Shown here: positions 7,776-18,200 of the stretch, piece after piece
Layout: the number at the start of each line of letters is the position of its first letter
Numbering within the stretch: the first letter of the stretch is position 1
Assembly (NCBI GenBank): GCA_028819235.1
Contig: JAPPMC010000075.1
Coordinates: 1 to 39,375, forward strand
Direction of reading: 5' to 3'
Source of the DNA: Bryobacterales bacterium
Lineage (GTDB): Bacteria > Acidobacteriota > Terriglobia > Bryobacterales > UBA6623
DNA length: 39,375 nt
Notes under the pieces: model-generated
What the model saw: the letters and a program-made list of their open reading frames with translations, nothing else
Databases searched by the model: none
Told to the model about the DNA's origin: nothing
Program-made: the position numbers and the translations under genes

Positions 7776-8414
7776 CTACGCGACCTTGATGCGGATGTTG
7801 CGGAAACGCACCTCCAGAGGAGGCCCCGAATGCACCTGCAGCCCAATCAGGCCGCTCTGCTCAATGGCCTCATCTTCCTCGGTGTAGTCGACGGTGACGA
7901 TGCCGTTGAGCCGCAGTACGATCCGTCTCCCTAAGGCTTCGACCTCGTAGTCGTTCCAGCCGTTGGGCTTGAGCGCCCGCTCGATCGTCCCGTCCGGCGG
8001 CGCGGCGAGCGTCACCCGCCGACGCGACTCGTCGTAGAGGTTTCCCCACCAAGAAGGCCCGATGTCGGCCTGATAGCCAATCATTTCCATCGATCCGGGG
8101 ACCCGCTTGCTGCGCACCTGGACGCCGCTGTTGCCGATGTTGTCGACCAAGAGGACCTGGAACCGCAAAACGAAGTCCGAGTAAGAATCCTTGGTGGTCA
8201 GAAAATCGTTGTACGCGATTCCCGGAGAGCGCCCGATCACCATCCCGTCTTCGACCTTCCAGAGGAATGGATCCCCGTCCCAGCCGGACAAGTCCTTGCC
8301 GTTGAACAGCGGCGAGAAGCCCTCCTCCGCCCCTATGGCCACACTCGTGCCCGCCATGGCGGCGACAGTCGCCACAAAGCCCCTGCGGCTGATTGACCCA
8401 CTCGTCGGAACCAT
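7776..8414 (-). CDS. Tat-exported DUF1080 (3-keto-disaccharide hydrolase-like) protein
   Basis: A 212-residue protein beginning with a twin-arginine signal (ISRRGFVATVAAM), followed by one DUF1080 domain, a concanavalin-like beta-sandwich. Diagnostic pieces are FSPLFNGKDLSGWDG near the start, a central YSDFVLRFQV, the NSGVQVRSKR strand and the final IGLQVHSGPP with RFRNIRIK. Characterised DUF1080 members act on 3-keto-glycosides, which fits the Gfo/Idh/MocA oxidoreductase two genes upstream. The ATG at 8414 gives the full Tat signal and has a GGTGG-type ribosome site; the longer frame to 8510 is not needed. It is the last gene of the minus-strand operon 11310 to 7776, after a 92-bp gap. Confidence 0.88.
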   Translation of the reverse strand: MVPTSGSISRRGFVATVAAMAGTSVAIGAEEGFSPLFNGKDLSGWDGDPFLWKVEDGMVIGRSPGIAYNDFLTTKDSYSDFVLRFQVLLVDNIGNSGVQVRSKRVPGSMEMIGYQADIGPSWWGNLYDESRRRVTLAAPPDGTIERALKPNGWNDYEVEALGRRIVLRLNGIVTVDYTEEDEAIEQSGLIGLQVHSGPPLEVRFRNIRIKVA

Positions 8415-8506
8415 ACAGTCCACCCCCTGTGCCCGAGATATCGGCAGGCCAAGATATAGCACAGGCTGCCGGGAACGCCCCGCTCTCGCGGCAGGTCTGG
8501 CCTGAG

Positions 8507-9949
8507 TCAAAGCCGTGGCGGAGCGGTAGCCTCTTCCACGCGGTCACGAAGCAGCTGCTTGAGCCTACGCACGGTTCCACTCTCACTCGGCGCGCGTGCG
8601 AGGTTGACGTACTCCTTGGGATCGGTAAGGTGGTCGTACAGTTCCAAGCCTTCGGCGCCTTCCGGGCCCCACTCTGTATACCGCCACCGCTGTGTGCGGA
8701 CCGTGTAGCCGACCGCCCTCGGCCTTAGAGGCCGCCTTGCGTTGACGCGGTCGTGGGTATCGAACGTGGTCAGCGCGGAGTCCCTCACCGTCGCCTGCGG
8801 ATCTTCGAGGATCGGCACCAAGCTCCTTCCCGCCAAGTGTCCCGGAGGCTCGAGACCGCACAGTTCTGCCAATGTGGGATAGACATCCACCAGCTCTGCC
8901 AGCGACTGCGTCCCTCGCCCGGCGTTCCGGCGGTGGGCGGGCGAGGCGATGAAGAACGGCACGCGAGCCGAGTTCTCGAACAGCGTCGTCTTCTGCCACA
9001 GCCTGTGCTCGCCCATGTGGTAGCCGTGGTCGGACCAGAACACGATCACCGTGCTCTCCGCCAGGTCGAGCCTTTCCACGGCGTCCAGAAGGCGCCCGAG
9101 CTGGGCGTCCACGAATGTGATGGCGGCGTAGTAGGCGCGAATCGCCTGCCGCTGCTGCCGCTTCGGGAGGTTCAGCTGGAACGGGCGGTCCACCCAGGCC
9201 GCAGGCGGGATGTCCACCAGGTCGTCCAACGGCTCCACGGGCAACCGGACCATGTGCAGCGGGTACTGCAGGAAGTACCGCTTCGGGGCTACATAAGGCG
9301 TGTGCGGACGGTAGTAGCCCAAGGCCAGGAAGAAGGGTCTGTCGCGTTCCCTCTCGAGGAGCTCGATCGCCGCGGTCGTGCCGATACCGTCGGTCTGCTC
9401 CTCGTCAGTGCCGTCCTGGGCCATCCAGCTGAGGGTTCCCCCCAGGTTCCCGGTGATCGGATCGATGCTGTGGATTCGGTCCTCTTCCCACTTGTCACGG
9501 CCGCGGGGATTGACGGTCTCCTCCCAAGAAGCCGGGTCGTCGAGCCCGCTCTCGCCGATCTGGGTCGGCACGCCGTAGTGGTAGATCTTGCCGACCCGGG
9601 CGACGAAGTAACCCGCGTCTCGAAACATCTGCGGCAGGGTCTCTACGGAGGGAATCGTGTCGCGGAAGAAGACCGCGTTGTTGCGCACCCCGGTTTGGTC
9701 GGGATAGAGGCCGGTCATGAGCGACGCCCTGCTCGGATTGCAGACCGGGTAGTTGCAATAGGCGCGGTCGAAACGGATCCCGAGCGCCGCCAAGCGTTCG
9801 AAGTTCGGGGTCTTGACCACGGGATGCCCGTAGGTCCCGAGGTCATTGTTCATGTCATCGGTGGCGATGAACAGAACGTTTGGCCTGTCTTGGGCAGCGA
9901 CCGCCGCCGCGAGCAGCAGGCACACCGTGGCCAATCTGCGTGGTTGCAT
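8507..9949 (-). CDS. Exported sulfatase, iduronate-2-sulfatase-like
   Basis: A 480-residue type I (formylglycine) sulfatase with an N-terminal signal peptide ending near AVAAQ. The calcium-binding aspartates D31-D32 (TDDMNND) and the C70-x-P-S-R motif (CNPSRASLMTG), whose cysteine becomes formylglycine, are intact. HTPY, WSDHGYHMGEH and WQKTTLFE blocks place it with the iduronate-2-sulfatase/choline-sulfatase branch. It would remove sulfate from a sulfated glycan outside the cytoplasm. The maturation enzyme is not in the window. It lies 23 bp downstream of the oxidoreductase gene and is surely co-transcribed. The exact sugar is unknown. Confidence 0.92.
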   Translation of the reverse strand: MQPRRLATVCLLLAAAVAAQDRPNVLFIATDDMNNDLGTYGHPVVKTPNFERLAALGIRFDRAYCNYPVCNPSRASLMTGLYPDQTGVRNNAVFFRDTIPSVETLPQMFRDAGYFVARVGKIYHYGVPTQIGESGLDDPASWEETVNPRGRDKWEEDRIHSIDPITGNLGGTLSWMAQDGTDEEQTDGIGTTAAIELLERERDRPFFLALGYYRPHTPYVAPKRYFLQYPLHMVRLPVEPLDDLVDIPPAAWVDRPFQLNLPKRQQRQAIRAYYAAITFVDAQLGRLLDAVERLDLAESTVIVFWSDHGYHMGEHRLWQKTTLFENSARVPFFIASPAHRRNAGRGTQSLAELVDVYPTLAELCGLEPPGHLAGRSLVPILEDPQATVRDSALTTFDTHDRVNARRPLRPRAVGYTVRTQRWRYTEWGPEGAEGLELYDHLTDPKEYVNLARAPSESGTVRRLKQLLRDRVEEATAPPRL

Positions 9950-9972
9950 CTCAAGACCCTAGCAGAGTCCGC

Positions 9973-11310
9973 TCAGCCCCGAGCAGTGGTTCTAGGCGGC
10001 CTGCGGGGCGGCTCGTCCACGTTCTTCCCCGTCCCCTCGAATCCGGGGCGCAGCCCCGGGGCAGCCAGCACCCGCTGGGTGTCCGGGTCGAATGCAATCA
10101 TGCGCCCGCTGCGGTAGGAATCGACTCCCAGCCGGATCGCGGTCATGGCCTGGTAGCCGAAGTGCGCGTCGAAGGCAGGTCTCTGGCGGCTGCGGATGCA
10201 TTCCAGGAAGTTCGCGACGTGGTCGGCACTGACATTCCCCTGCTCCACTTCCACGCGCAGGACATCGGCCCCGGTGGCCTGCTTGAACTTCGCCACGAAC
10301 TGGTACTCAGGGCGCACCTCTATCGCTCCGGGAAGGAAGGAAATCGCACCCTCGTGGCCATAGACCATCGTTGGCATCCCGGTGTTGCCGGCGGACGAGG
10401 CCATTGAGGAAGCGAGATTGACGAAGTAGCCGTCGTACTCGATCAGAGTGGCGTAGGTGTCCGGGACCTCCCGGTCTCGGTGCACATAGATCCCGCCGTG
10501 GGCACTGACCCGTCTGGGAAACTGCCTGCCCATCATCAGCATTAGCGGAGCCAGTCGGTGGTAGAAGAGATCGGTCGCGATGCCTCCCGAATAGTCCCAG
10601 TATTTCCTCCAACGGAAGAAGCGCTCAGCGCTGAACGGCCTCGCCGGTGCCGTGCCCAAGAATCGGTCCCAGTCGATGTTCTCTGAAGTACCCTCCCCAT
10701 CGACCGTGTAATTCCACTCACCGTAGAGCGAATTCCGGCAGTACGTGTTCTGCGCCCACAGGACCGGGCCGATCCAGCCCTCATCAATGACCCTCTTGGC
10801 CTCGTGGTATCGCCGGTCCGAGACATGCTGGCTTCCGACCTGCAGCACGCGACCGTTAGTCCTCACCTTCGCGGCCAGCGTGCGAGCCTCTTCAACCGTG
10901 TACGTCATCGGTTTTTCGAGGTAAACGTCCTTCCCGGCTTCTAGCGCGTCAAGGGCCATGGCGGCGTGCCAGTGGTCGGGCGTGGAGATCCAGACGGCGT
11001 CTATGTCCGCTCTGGCAAGGAGATCTCGGTAGTCGACGTAGCCGTCCGCTGCCGTGAGACCGGCCTGTGTCAGCGCCTCCTCGAGACGCAGCAGGTAGAC
11101 GTCGCTCACAGCCGCGATCCGCACATCGTCAGCGGACTCGGCACGCGCTCCCAGCAGCCGCAAGTGGCCGCGGCCCTTCGAGCCGACCCCGATCATGCCG
11201 ATGTTGATCCGGTCATTGGCGCCCAAGACTCTCGACGAGGCGGGTGCCGCCATCGCCGGTGCGACGGTGGCCTGGGCGAGAAAGGTGCGTCGCGAAGATT
11301 GTGCCGACAT
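9973..11310 (-). CDS. Tat-exported Gfo/Idh/MocA-family oxidoreductase
   Basis: A 445-residue NAD(P)-dependent sugar or polyol dehydrogenase. A twin-arginine signal (SSRRTFLAQA) precedes a Rossmann fold with GMIGVGSKGRG (about residues 38-48) and the family EKP motif at 132-134 (YLEKPMTYT). The second half is the alpha/beta catalytic domain with WDYSGGIATDLFYH, where the histidine is the likely active-site residue. Tat export suggests folding with bound cofactor before secretion, as in periplasmic glucose-fructose oxidoreductase-like proteins. It is the first gene of an operon with a sulfatase and a DUF1080 protein, consistent with oxidising a glycan sugar at C3 followed by cleavage. A proline/arginine-rich tail (about 430-445) is unusual. 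Confidence 0.9.
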   Translation of the reverse strand: MSAQSSRRTFLAQATVAPAMAAPASSRVLGANDRINIGMIGVGSKGRGHLRLLGARAESADDVRIAAVSDVYLLRLEEALTQAGLTAADGYVDYRDLLARADIDAVWISTPDHWHAAMALDALEAGKDVYLEKPMTYTVEEARTLAAKVRTNGRVLQVGSQHVSDRRYHEAKRVIDEGWIGPVLWAQNTYCRNSLYGEWNYTVDGEGTSENIDWDRFLGTAPARPFSAERFFRWRKYWDYSGGIATDLFYHRLAPLMLMMGRQFPRRVSAHGGIYVHRDREVPDTYATLIEYDGYFVNLASSMASSAGNTGMPTMVYGHEGAISFLPGAIEVRPEYQFVAKFKQATGADVLRVEVEQGNVSADHVANFLECIRSRQRPAFDAHFGYQAMTAIRLGVDSYRSGRMIAFDPDTQRVLAAPGLRPGFEGTGKNVDEPPRRPPRTTARG

Positions 11311-11451
11311 GGTTCCGCTGGGCGCGCCCTAACCAGCCCTCATCGCGGGCTCAGGCGACGCCGATGCCTGCAATATACACGACCCTCGGTCCGTGCCGCG
11401 CTGCCCGCCGAAGGGTTCGGGGCAGCCGCAGCAGGCGGTAGACTTGCAGGA

Positions 11452-13773
11452 GTGCCCGCCCGACGTGCCCCGCCGCGCCAGCGCGCAGCGAGGGCCGAGG
11501 CACTTTGGGGCTGCCTCGCGGCCGGAAGCCTGCTGGGCTTGATCATCGGGATGCCTCCCGGCGTTCTCGCACAACAGCCCTCGGTTGCTGCTGCGGACCG
11601 ACCGGACCGCGGCATCGTAGAGGTCCGCGCACACGTCCAACGGAGCGAGGGGACCCTACGGGTCGCAAGAGGCGACGTCGAACTGCGCTACGGAAGGGTC
11701 GTCGTCACCGCCGACGAAGTGCGCTACGACGAGGAGAGCGGACAGGTCGATGCGACCGGAGGTGTGCACTACCGCACGCTCGACGGCGAGCAGGATGTTC
11801 GGGCCGAGAAGGCCTCCTACAACCTCAAGACCGAAGTCGGCACGTTCTACAAGGCCCGCGGTCGAGCAACAACCGCGAGCCAAGGCGGCGCCCGGCTACT
11901 GACGACGGACAATCCCTTCCTGTTTGAGGCGCCGGTAGTGCTCAAGGCGGGCGAGCACTACTCCATCCATGGCGGAACGCTGACCAATTGCGACCCGCGT
12001 GCCCCCTGGTGGACGCTCAGTGCCAACCGGGCGGAGATCGTCCCCGGACGGTCGGCGAAAGTGCGGGGCGGGCTGCTGCGCCTTCGTGGGATTCCCCTGC
12101 TGTACGTCCCCTACTTCCGCAAGTCGCTCAAGCGGATGCCTCGTCAGAGCGGTTTCTTGACGCCAACGCTGGGCAACAGCTCCCGATTCGGGCGGATCCT
12201 GGGCCAGTCGTACTACTGGGCGATCAACCGTAGCTACGACGCAACGGTCGGCGCTACGCTGTACACCTCGAGGGGCGTGGCTTCCAACGCCAGCCTGCGG
12301 GGGCGCCCGACCGAAAAGTCCAGCTTTGACGCGGTCTTCTTCGACGTGCGCGACCGCGGGAGGGAGCTCGACGACGGATCCCGGCTCAAGCAGGGCGGCA
12401 ACTCCTTCGACATGAAGGGCCAAGTCGAGTTCGGAGACGGCTGGCGGGGGGTCGCCGACCTGCACTACCTGAGCTCGCTCGAGTTCCGGCAGGCGTTCAC
12501 GCAGACCTACGAAGAGGCCGTCTTCTCCCAGATCCGGTCGATCGGCTTCCTCTCCAACAACTTCAACGGGTACTCGTTCAACGCTTCGCTCCTCAGAAGC
12601 GAACAGTTCCAGAGCGTCGAGAGAGCCAACAACATCGTCATCCGCAAGCTTCCCGCGATCGAGTTCAACGGTCGCCAGCGCCGCTTCGGGCCCAAGTCGG
12701 TCCCGCTGTGGTTCAGCTTCGACTCCTCTCTCGACCTGATCAGCCGCACTCAGCGGACCTTCCAGACGCGGCGATTTGTGCAGCGCGGAATGTTCTTCCC
12801 TCGAGTCTCAAGCCGGCTTTCCCTGAAGGGCTTCACCATCACGCCCACGCTGGGCGCCCGGGCAATGGCGTATGGACAGCGCCGCACGCCGACTGGGCTC
12901 GCCGGCAAGAATCTCTACCGTCGGACTGGAGAGGTCTCGGTTGTGGTGAACGCGCCTTCTGTGGAGCGCGTCTTCCGCGCGCCGTCGTTCTTGGGCGATC
13001 GGCTCAAGCATGTCATCGAGTCGCGGATGGAATACCGCTACACCCGGGGGATCGAAGACTTCGACAGCACGATCCGCTTCGACTCGAAGGACTTGGTGCA
13101 CAACACCAATGAGGCGGAGTTCTCGGTGACGAACCGGCTGTACAGCAAGAACGACTCGACCGGGCAGGTGCGCGAAGTGGCCACTCTCGAAGTTTGGCAG
13201 CGACGCTACCTCGAGCCGGCCTTCGGCGGGGCGGTCGTGCCAGGCCGCCGGAACGTCCTGCGATCCTCGCTGGGCTTCTCGCCGTTCGCCTTCCTCAGCG
13301 GTGAGCGGCGCTACTCGCCCGTGGCGGCGTCCCTCATGTTGTCCCCGGGGTGGCGCTGGAACGTCCGTTGGCGGTACGACTACGATCCCCTGCACAGCCG
13401 GATCGTCAACACGACCGCGGACGCTTCCGTTCAGGTCAGCGAGAAAATCCACTTAATGGCCGGCCACCGGGCGGTCCGCGTCCCGGAATCGTTGAGCCCC
13501 GCCAGCAACCAGCTGCTGATGGGGGTACGATACGGCGACTACAACCGGCGTGGCTGGAACGCAACGTTGCAGAACGTCTACGACTACAGGCAGGGTATCT
13601 TCCTTTACGCCGTCTCTCAGCTGACCTACAACACGGACTGCTGCGGCTTCAGCGTAGAGCTGCGCAGGCTCTCGATCGGCAACGCCCGCAGCGACAACCA
13701 GATTCGGGTGAGCCTGGCCATCGCCAACGTCGGCTCCTTCGGGACATTGCGACCGGCGGAGCGAATGTTCTGA
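11452..13773 (+). CDS. lptD: LPS-assembly protein LptD
   Basis: A 773-residue outer-membrane beta-barrel protein that inserts lipopolysaccharide into the outer leaflet, normally with LptE and fed by the LptBFGCA bridge. After a long signal peptide ending near VLAQ come an OstA/LptA-like beta-jellyroll (about 45-150, with ARGDVELRYGRV and VDATGGVHY), then the LptD-specific block TNCDPRAPWWTLSA and RGIPLLYVPYFR, and a barrel rich in alternating aromatic residues to the C terminus. The total length is usual for the family. The GTG at 11452 is chosen because it gives a basic N-region plus hydrophobic core; the upstream frame is open far further but overlaps the divergent oxidoreductase gene. No lptE is seen nearby. 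Confidence 0.9.
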   Translation: MPARRAPPRQRAARAEALWGCLAAGSLLGLIIGMPPGVLAQQPSVAAADRPDRGIVEVRAHVQRSEGTLRVARGDVELRYGRVVVTADEVRYDEESGQVDATGGVHYRTLDGEQDVRAEKASYNLKTEVGTFYKARGRATTASQGGARLLTTDNPFLFEAPVVLKAGEHYSIHGGTLTNCDPRAPWWTLSANRAEIVPGRSAKVRGGLLRLRGIPLLYVPYFRKSLKRMPRQSGFLTPTLGNSSRFGRILGQSYYWAINRSYDATVGATLYTSRGVASNASLRGRPTEKSSFDAVFFDVRDRGRELDDGSRLKQGGNSFDMKGQVEFGDGWRGVADLHYLSSLEFRQAFTQTYEEAVFSQIRSIGFLSNNFNGYSFNASLLRSEQFQSVERANNIVIRKLPAIEFNGRQRRFGPKSVPLWFSFDSSLDLISRTQRTFQTRRFVQRGMFFPRVSSRLSLKGFTITPTLGARAMAYGQRRTPTGLAGKNLYRRTGEVSVVVNAPSVERVFRAPSFLGDRLKHVIESRMEYRYTRGIEDFDSTIRFDSKDLVHNTNEAEFSVTNRLYSKNDSTGQVREVATLEVWQRRYLEPAFGGAVVPGRRNVLRSSLGFSPFAFLSGERRYSPVAASLMLSPGWRWNVRWRYDYDPLHSRIVNTTADASVQVSEKIHLMAGHRAVRVPESLSPASNQLLMGVRYGDYNRRGWNATLQNVYDYRQGIFLYAVSQLTYNTDCCGFSVELRRLSIGNARSDNQIRVSLAIANVGSFGTLRPAERMF

Positions 13774-13936
13774 GGGCACTGGAGCGGGGATTGCCCGCCC
13801 CGCGCCAAGATTGCGTCGGGCGACGCGGATTTGCGATTCTGTCGGGACTGGGCATGGAGTACCGCCGAGCCGCCTGCGGTCGGAGGCGCCGGCGGCACGA
13901 GTGGCCGCCAACGCGGACACTGCCAAGCTGATCCAA

Positions 13937-15196
13937 ATGGCTTCCTTCCGCTTCGTGCACTCCGCAGACGTGCACCTTGACAGCCCGCTGAAGGGGCTCG
14001 CCAAGGTCGAGGGTGCTACGGCCGAGCGGATCCGCTCGGCGACAGGTGAGGCATTCCGGAACCTGGTCAGCCGCACGATTCAGGAAGAGGCCGCATTCCT
14101 GGTGATTTCGGGCGACCTCTACGACGGCGACTGGCGGGACTACCAGACTGGCCTCCGATTCGTGGGACAGATGGGAAGGCTGCGGCAGGCGGGAATCCCG
14201 GCATTCCTGATCTACGGCAACCACGATGCGCAAAGCACAATCACTCGAAGCCTGCGATTGCCCGACAACGTCAATGTCCTGTCCACCCGGACACCGGAGA
14301 CCTTACTGCTGGAGAAGATTGGCGTGGCGCTGCACGGCCAGGGATTCAGGACCCGGGACGTCCGGGACAACCTGGCCAAGTCCTACCCGCCGCCGGTGCG
14401 CGGCGCGTTCAACATCGGCCTGCTTCACACGGGCCTTGCCGGGGCGGAAGACCACGCCCCATACGCGCCCTGCACGCTACCGGAGCTAAGGGACAAGGGC
14501 TACGACTACTGGGCGCTGGGCCACATCCATAAGCCGCAGGTGCTGCACGAGAGGCCCCACGTGGTCTACTCCGGGAACGTGCAGGGGCGGCACATCCGTG
14601 AGACCGGGCCCCGGGGCGCAATGCTGGTAACGGTCGAGGACGGCGCCGTACGGGCCGTAGAGCACATGGCTCTGGACGTGGTCCGCTGGGAGTTGCTCCG
14701 CTGCGCGGTCGATGACTGCGAGACATTGGCAGACGTGCATTCCGAGGTCCGCGCTTGCGTCGAGCGAGCTGTCGGGGAACAGGCCGACGGGCGCCTGCTG
14801 GCATGCCGCATCGAGGTCACAGGACGAACGGCCGCGCATCACGCCGTCCTGGCGGCGAGGGAAGAGTTGCTGGCCCAGGCCCGGGCGAGCGCCCTGGGCC
14901 TTGGGGAGGAAACGGCGTGGGTGGAGAAGATCGCCGCCAGCACGCGGCTTCCCAGGGGCAAGAAGCTGGATCCCTCGCTTGTGGAAGCGATGGGCAGCCT
15001 AGAGGACGCCCGTTCGGACGAAGGCCTGATCGCCGAGCTTCGCAGTCGCCTCCAAACATTCGTGGCGAGGCTTCCCCACGAAGTGCGGGACAGTGCCGAG
15101 AGCCCGCTGCTGGCGAGCGCGGCGGCGGCTGACATGGAAGCGATCGTCGAACTTGCAAGGCCGTATGCGCTCGCCCGGCTGCTGGACGACCGGTGA
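13937..15196 (+). CDS. yhaO: SbcD-like DNA repair exonuclease (YhaO family)
   Basis: A 419-residue calcineurin-like metallophosphoesterase of the Mre11/SbcD superfamily. Metal-site motifs are in order: D11-x-H13 (SADVHLD), GDLYD (D60), GNHD (94-97), LLHTG and GHIH. The C-terminal roughly 150 residues form the capping/partner-binding part. It would act as the nuclease subunit for the SMC-like ATPase encoded six bases downstream, processing DNA ends or blocked ends in the cytoplasm. The ATG at 13937 starts directly before the first motif; the frame is open upstream to 13811 without homology. It lies 163 bp after lptD, possibly in the same transcript. Confidence 0.9.
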   Translation: MASFRFVHSADVHLDSPLKGLAKVEGATAERIRSATGEAFRNLVSRTIQEEAAFLVISGDLYDGDWRDYQTGLRFVGQMGRLRQAGIPAFLIYGNHDAQSTITRSLRLPDNVNVLSTRTPETLLLEKIGVALHGQGFRTRDVRDNLAKSYPPPVRGAFNIGLLHTGLAGAEDHAPYAPCTLPELRDKGYDYWALGHIHKPQVLHERPHVVYSGNVQGRHIRETGPRGAMLVTVEDGAVRAVEHMALDVVRWELLRCAVDDCETLADVHSEVRACVERAVGEQADGRLLACRIEVTGRTAAHHAVLAAREELLAQARASALGLGEETAWVEKIAASTRLPRGKKLDPSLVEAMGSLEDARSDEGLIAELRSRLQTFVARLPHEVRDSAESPLLASAAAADMEAIVELARPYALARLLDDR

Positions 15197-15202
15197 ACGA
15201 GA

Positions 15203-18200
15203 TTGCGAATCCGACGCCTTGACCTAGTGCGCTTCGGGCGCTTCACCGACGTAGCCGTCGATCTCCCGTCCTCCAAGCCGGACCTGCACATCGTCACCGG
15301 GCCGAACGAGGCCGGCAAGTCGACCGTGCGGACCGCGCTGGGGGACCTGCTCTTTGGGATCCCCACCCGCAGCAGCCTCAACTTCGTGCACGAGTACGCC
15401 CGGATGCGCCTCGGTGCCGTGGTGGAGACCGACGGCAACCGGCTGGAGTTCCTGAGGCGCAAGGGGCTCCGCAAGACGGTGCTGCTGCCGGACGGCGGTC
15501 CACTGCCGCAGGGCGAGCGTGCCCTAGCTCCGTTCCTGAACGGGGTTGACCGCGCATTCTTCGAGCGAATGTTCAGCCTGGACCAAGAGCGGCTCCGCAA
15601 AGGTGGCCAACAGATCTTGGAGGGAGGAGGCGACGATGCTGGCCGCAAGCTGTTCTCAGCCGGCTCCGGGATCCAAGACCTGCAGAAACGGCTCACGGAG
15701 CTCGACGCTGACGCGAATGGCCTGTGGGGCCCCAGAAAGTCCGCGAACAAGGCGTATTTCGTCGCGCTTGCCAAGCTTCAGGACGCCGAAGCCCGCAAGC
15801 GGGAGCACAGTGTGAGCGCTACGCGCTGGAATGCCCTGAGGCGGGAGAGCTCCAAGACAAGGGACGAGTACGAGAAGCTGTCGGAGGAGACCTCTGCCTT
15901 GGAGTCGGAGATCCATCGGATCTCTAGAATCCGGCGGATCGCGAAGAGCGTCGCTGATCTCAAGCGCACGGAGGCTGACCTAGCGTCAGTCGGGCCGGTA
16001 AAGGACATACCCCAGAACGCGGCGACGGTGCTGGCCGACGCTGAGGAAGTCCAGCAGAACGCCCGCCTGCGGATCGGGGAGATCCGACGCAGCCTAGAAG
16101 ACGCACAGGCTGAGAGGGCCACGGTCCAATGGGATTCCGCTGTGCTGTCGCACGCAGCGGACGTCAAGCAGTTATACAAGGAACGCATCAGCGTCGACAA
16201 GGCTCGGGGAGACCTGCCGAGGCTGCAGCATCGCCTGCAGCGCAGGGAACGCGAACTCGAGGTAATGGCCGCCAGCATCGGCTGGGCAGAAGAAGGGGCG
16301 AGAGCGATCGCGGCACGCTTGCCCGATCGCGCGCAGCTCGAGCAGGCCAGAGGGCTCGTCGGCGCTTGGAGGGACCGGTCAGCCGAAGGCGACGCGGCGC
16401 GCCAAGGGCTGGAGGAGGCGGATGAGCAACTGGCCAGGCTGCGGACCAGACTTGCAGGACACGGCGAAGCCAAAGACGTGGAGACGCTCCGCTCCACCCT
16501 GGTGCACGTCCGCAAATCCAGAGGCACCCTCGCCGCCAGCATCGACTCGGCACACCTGGAATCGAGCGCCGCCAAGACCGAGGTGGCCCGCCTGTTCCAA
16601 GGGCTGGATCCGCGTCCGGAACGGGTCGACGAGATCCACGCCGTCGGATCGCCGGCCCTGGAACGGGTCCAGCTGTACCGGGACCAGTGGGTGCGCCTCG
16701 AGACCGACCGGCGCTCCCTGCGGGCTGCTTCGGCGGCCAAGCACCGAGACCTAGCGAAGCGAGAGCGGGCCCGCGAGCGCATTCTCGCCGAAGAAAACCC
16801 GGTCCGCAAGGAAGATCTCGAGGCCGCCCGGCGGGAGAGGGACCTGCTCTGGGGACGGATCCGCCGATGGATCCTCGCCAAGAGCGGGGTGGCTGCGACC
16901 GGCTCCGCGCCTGAGCTCGACGCGGCCGCTGCCGCGTCTCGCTTCCAAGACGCCATCAGGCAAGCGGACGAGGTCGGAGATCGGCGCTTCGATACGGCCC
17001 ACGGAGTCGCCAGGCTGGCCGAGGCTGACCGCGCGGTGGACGAGACGATCGAGGAGATAGGGCAGATTCGTCAGGAGTTGGCCGACCTCTCAAAGGAGGA
17101 GGCGCAACTTCGCGGAAAGTGGCGAGGCGAGTGGTCGCAGGCTCCGTTTGAGCCGGGCGACCCGCTGCAGATGCTGGAATGGATCGGGCATTACGGAAGT
17201 CTGCAAGCCGCCGTCCTGCGGTGGGAAAAGGCGCGCAACAGGCTGGACCTCCTGAAGGATCGGGAGCAGGAGTCGTCGCAGGCCGTGCTGGAGGAACTGA
17301 AGCGTTCGGGGGCGGACGCGAGGCGGCTGGAGGGCCGGCGCTTGGGGGAAATCCTCGAGTTCGCGGAAGGCTGTCTGCGCCAGCATGACCGAGAGGCCGA
17401 AGCAATCCAGCACCTGCAGAGGGAACTGCGAACTGCCAAGACCGCGCACCGGGCGAAGCTCGGCGTCCTACAGGAAAAGGAAGCGGCCGCGCGACGAGCG
17501 CGCCACGATTGGCTGGAGTGCGCACAGCGGCTGGGCATAGATCTGGCCGCCAAGGCTCCGGAGGCACTGGCACGAATCGGGGATATCGGTGCCATGCGGG
17601 AAGTCAACAGCAAGGCTAGGGAACTCCGCGTAGATCGCATCGACAAGATCCGGCGGGACCTTAGGCGCTTCGACACCCGAGTCACCGAAGTTGCCGAGGC
17701 GATCGGGGCTCCCCTGTCGGAGCGAGGAGCGCGCGACACCAGCCAGCAGATGGAGAGGAAGCTGGAGGAGGCGCGGGAGGCGAAGAAAAGGGCGGAGGAG
17801 ACGGACCGTAACATCCGCGTCATCGAACAGCGCATCCACGACCTCCAAGCTGAAGACCGCGTGGCCGCCGACAAGATCCGCCGACTGCGAGAAGCCGCCG
17901 GAGTGAAGAACGTCGACGGGCTTCGTGCGGAGATCCGCAAGGCTGATCGGCACCGCGAGCTGGCGGCGGCCCGGAAGATTGCGGTGATCGAGATCCGTGA
18001 AGGAGGCGACGGCCTGCCCCTGGACGTTCTGAGGAGCGAGTGCGATTCGGTCGCACTGGACCACTTGCGTCCGCGCGAGCGGGTGCTGCGGATGGAACTA
18101 GAAGAGAAGCAAAAGGCCTTCGAACAGGCAGCGATCCGGCGCGCCGAAGCCGCCAAGGCGTTCAAGAGAGTGGGCGGCAGCGACGCGGCCGTCCTAGCCG

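Noticed and set aside
8753..10117. Long plus-strand frame opposite the sulfatase
   Set aside because: Composition is typical of an antisense shadow and the minus strand has intact sulfatase and oxidoreductase motifs.
15778..16956. Ser/Arg-rich minus-strand frame opposite yhaN
   Set aside because: Antisense image of a charged coiled-coil gene; no homology.
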